NCBI RefSeq assembly: GCF_900184255.1 | Contig: NZ_LT854639.1 | Location: 216,553 to 280,552, forward strand | DNA: 64,000 bases | Direction: 5' to 3' | Origin: Haloimpatiens massiliensis | GTDB taxonomy: Bacteria; Bacillota; Clostridia; Clostridiales; Clostridiaceae | In this document: in pieces, positions 61,806-64,000 of the stretch | How the letters are laid out: every line of letters starts with the position of its first letter | Numbering within the stretch: position 1 is the stretch's first letter | Notes under the pieces: generated by a model | The model's input: the letters and a program-made list of their open reading frames with translations, nothing else | Database searches by the model: none | What the model was told of the DNA's origin: nothing | Position numbers and translations under genes: made by a program

Positions 61806-64000
61806 CTAATCCTTTAATATGGTCTTAATCTTCTTAAATTCTCCACTATCTATCCAGTAGGCATCCCCTAAGCTCAATGGTTTTTTATAGTTTCTACTAA
61901 TATTAATTGGCAAATCAAAGAATTTATTATCCCCCACGTTATCAAATATGAAGCCATTGTTTCCTTCCTTTAAGGACTTTAGTAATTCCGATGCTGTAAA
62001 TCCTACTTGAGAATTTTCAACATCATTGAATATAATGCATACCTTTAAATTTTTAAATTGTGATGTAATTTTCTTATACCTGTTCATTACTTCCCCATTA
62101 GCTCCTAAGCTATTCATTGCATCTCTATTGTTATTAATTATTAAAATTAAAGGTTCATTTTTAAGAATTTCCATTCCACTTTCTGCAACTTTTTCGCTTC
62201 TATATTCTAATTCATCATATACTTTTTCAATAATCAGCTCTAAATCATTAAATAATAGAGAATATTTTTCTACAAACCCATACTCCTTCATAAAGCTTAA
62301 CTTTTTCTCTATGTTATCCACTACATAGACTTGCACTGGATTTTCTAATATTTTTCTTTGTACGTTTTGGGCAATGCTAGCAATGAAGTTACTCTTACCC
62401 TTATTTTCTTTACCGATAATAGCCATAGAACTTTCTTTTAACAAGTTTATAGTTTCTAAATTAATAGTTTCATAATTTAATCCTATTGGTATTTCATATG
62501 CAGCTAATTGTTTTTTACCATAGTTTTCTTTTATAAACTTCATGTCTAAAACCTCTGGTATTTCAGGTATTATTTTTGCCTTCATATTTGGATACTTAAG
62601 CTTAATATGCTCAATAAAGCTCTTCATATCTTTAACCCTATCTATCTCCTTTTCACCTATAAAAGCTAGATAGCTTTGGTATTCATAAATATCCTTATCT
62701 ATTGAGATTAGTCCTCTTCCTGGAATATTCTTTGGCTGCATTCTACATCTGTCAAACAAACTTCCATATTCACTTGAATCATTGCAATATAGTGCTATTC
62801 TGCTGGAAAAGTTAGTCATATATTTATATCCTATTCCAGTGGTTTGAGCATTGGCAATAATTACTGTTATTCCTACTGCTACTCCTTCTCTACATATATT
62901 TAATAACTCTTCATCTCTCTCGGAATACATTTCTTTAAATGCAGTCATGTTATCTAAGAAAATAATTATCTGACACATATCCTTATAACCAGCTTCCCTA
63001 TAGGATACAAATGAACTTATACCAAGCTTAGATAAAACTGATTTACGATGCTCTATTTCTTTAAGCATCATGGTGGTAAAAGTCTTAAGCTTTTCATCAT
63101 CTGAGGATGTAATAACACCACCTACATGTTTAAGCCCTTGAAAATTCTTTAAAATCATAGAAGCAAAATCCAAGATGTACATATTAACTTCTTCCGGTGT
63201 ATAACTTTCTGCCACGGTTCTTATTATTGTTTGTAATAAGCTTGTTTTACCAAATTGTGAAGAACCTACAATAAATAAGTTACCTTCTGAAATATTTAAT
63301 CTTACAGGTGCCTGCAATTGTTTAGTTGGATCATCATATATACCTATAAAAGCTTCAACGCAGGTGTTATTCTTATGAAGTTTCTCACCCTCCTTTAAAA
63401 GTATTACATCTGGCAATGGTGGTAGACATATTCCCGGAAGTTTTTCAATATTATTTTCTAAACAGTATTCATTAATATATTTAACTAATGCCTCTAACTG
63501 AGTGGCACTAGTTCCACTATTTTTTTTCTTTTCCCGTTTAAATATTGTAGTCCTCTTTCCCCATAAAGCTACCTCATTTATTTCAAATTCCTTATTATTA
63601 CCCATTTCATCTCTTAGGGCTTCTGCTCCGCTATAAGCTGATTGAAATAATTCAAACACTTCATTATTACCTACTTGAAGATACGCTCTTCCTGGTTCTT
63701 TTATTTCTGCAGCTAAAGGTGATTTCAATACTTCATTACTATCACTTTGATTTTGCACCTTTAAGCAAAGCTTGAATTTTGAGTTACTCCATATCTGATC
63801 ATCTATTACTCCTGACGGCTTTTGAGTTGCAAGTATTAAATGCACTCCTAAGCTTCTGCCAATTCTTGCTGCACTTATTAGTTCTTTCATAAATTCTGGT
63901 TGATCACTCTTAAGCTCTGCAAATTCGTCAACAATCAATATCAGATGTGGCAGGGGCTTAGATATTTCTCCGCTTTTAAATTTCTTAATATATGCATCTA
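61806..64000 (-). CDS. essC: EssC-type FtsK/SpoIIIE ATPase, C-terminal part
   Basis: The frame is open to the right edge; about 731 codons are visible. The leftmost domain seen ends with Walker B LILIVDEFAEL and HLILATQKPSGVI. The next FtsK domain has Walker A VGSSQFGKTSLLQ and Walker B IIIFLDNM; the last has a P-loop IGKENKGKSNF and a degenerate tail. This is the tandem ATPase arrangement of EssC, the motor of type VIIb (Esx) secretion. The N-terminal FHA and transmembrane part and the other core genes (EsaA, EssA, EssB) would lie to the right. It is the first gene in view of the locus that runs down to 55.7 kb. Confidence 0.92.
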   Translation of the reverse strand, partial: DAYIKKFKSGEISKPLPHLILIVDEFAELKSDQPEFMKELISAARIGRSLGVHLILATQKPSGVIDDQIWSNSKFKLCLKVQNQSDSNEVLKSPLAAEIKEPGRAYLQVGNNEVFELFQSAYSGAEALRDEMGNNKEFEINEVALWGKRTTIFKREKKKNSGTSATQLEALVKYINEYCLENNIEKLPGICLPPLPDVILLKEGEKLHKNNTCVEAFIGIYDDPTKQLQAPVRLNISEGNLFIVGSSQFGKTSLLQTIIRTVAESYTPEEVNMYILDFASMILKNFQGLKHVGGVITSSDDEKLKTFTTMMLKEIEHRKSVLSKLGISSFVSYREAGYKDMCQIIIFLDNMTAFKEMYSERDEELLNICREGVAVGITVIIANAQTTGIGYKYMTNFSSRIALYCNDSSEYGSLFDRCRMQPKNIPGRGLISIDKDIYEYQSYLAFIGEKEIDRVKDMKSFIEHIKLKYPNMKAKIIPEIPEVLDMKFIKENYGKKQLAAYEIPIGLNYETINLETINLLKESSMAIIGKENKGKSNFIASIAQNVQRKILENPVQVYVVDNIEKKLSFMKEYGFVEKYSLLFNDLELIIEKVYDELEYRSEKVAESGMEILKNEPLILIINNNRDAMNSLGANGEVMNRYKKITSQFKNLKVCIIFNDVENSQVGFTASELLKSLKEGNNGFIFDNVGDNKFFDLPINISRNYKKPLSLGDAYWIDSGEFKKIKTILKD

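Overview
The window reads as chromosomal DNA of a low-GC, spore-forming, anaerobic Firmicute. I infer a Clostridium of the C. sporogenes / C. botulinum Group I type. The reasons are the strongly AT-rich sequence, strong GGAGG-type ribosome sites, two spore-surface proteins of the DUF3794/CsxC type, a lysine riboswitch on lysA, an Esx (type VIIb) secretion locus and several clostridial peptidase families. No rRNA, tRNA, CRISPR array or prophage is visible.

Layout. 1-1.7 kb: an IS4-superfamily transposase that has cut an HD-GYP phosphodiesterase gene. 1.9-8.2 kb: pepF, a small membrane protein, an mntP-fur pair, pepD and a drug/metabolite-type exporter. 8.7-20.6 kb: cell-surface genes (two LytR-CpsA-Psr ligases, a YveK-type chain-length protein, a penicillin-recognising serine hydrolase), a split membrane/histidine-kinase pair, a RAYT transposase, OppA, a DUF2156 protein and a GNAT acetyltransferase. 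21-34 kb: an amino-acid permease, a LarA-type racemase, a PBP-PAS-GGDEF-EAL receptor, and an operon of two M20 hydrolases with two integral membrane proteins next to a regulator. 34-36 kb: two spore-coat/exosporium-type proteins. 37-49 kb: a MacB-like ABC exporter, a hemerythrin, lysA under a lysine riboswitch, a broken polysaccharide deacetylase, a second RAYT, a flavoprotein and a chemoreceptor. 50-53.5 kb: two L,D-transpeptidases. 54.7-64 kb: an Esx locus read right to left, with EssC, two small helical partners, two tandem effector/partner units and two WXG100-like proteins.

Repeats are the unusual part of the window. Family A is a small palindrome with a GGTGCC(A/T)GGCACC core and a GTAG-type foot; about ten copies lie at 11.5-41.7 kb, almost all at the 3' ends of minus-strand genes, and three supply the last codons of a protein. 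Family B (GGGACGGTTAAG and its complement) occupies 41.5-52 kb around the second RAYT. Family C is a 159-bp near-palindrome present three times. Family D is an approximately 97-bp MITE-like element, one copy of which holds a further 175-bp palindrome. Each RAYT sits inside the territory of one small family, which suggests two independent RAYT/REP systems side by side.

Functional reading: much of the window concerns the cell surface (wall ligases, transpeptidases, Esx secretion, spore coat), peptide and amino-acid use (PepF, PepD, M20 operon, OppA, permease, lysine synthesis) and signalling (two c-di-GMP genes, one of them broken, a chemoreceptor and a histidine kinase). Decay is visible in several places: the HD-GYP gene, a chemoreceptor remnant, the deacetylase, and a fragment of an Esx partner gene.
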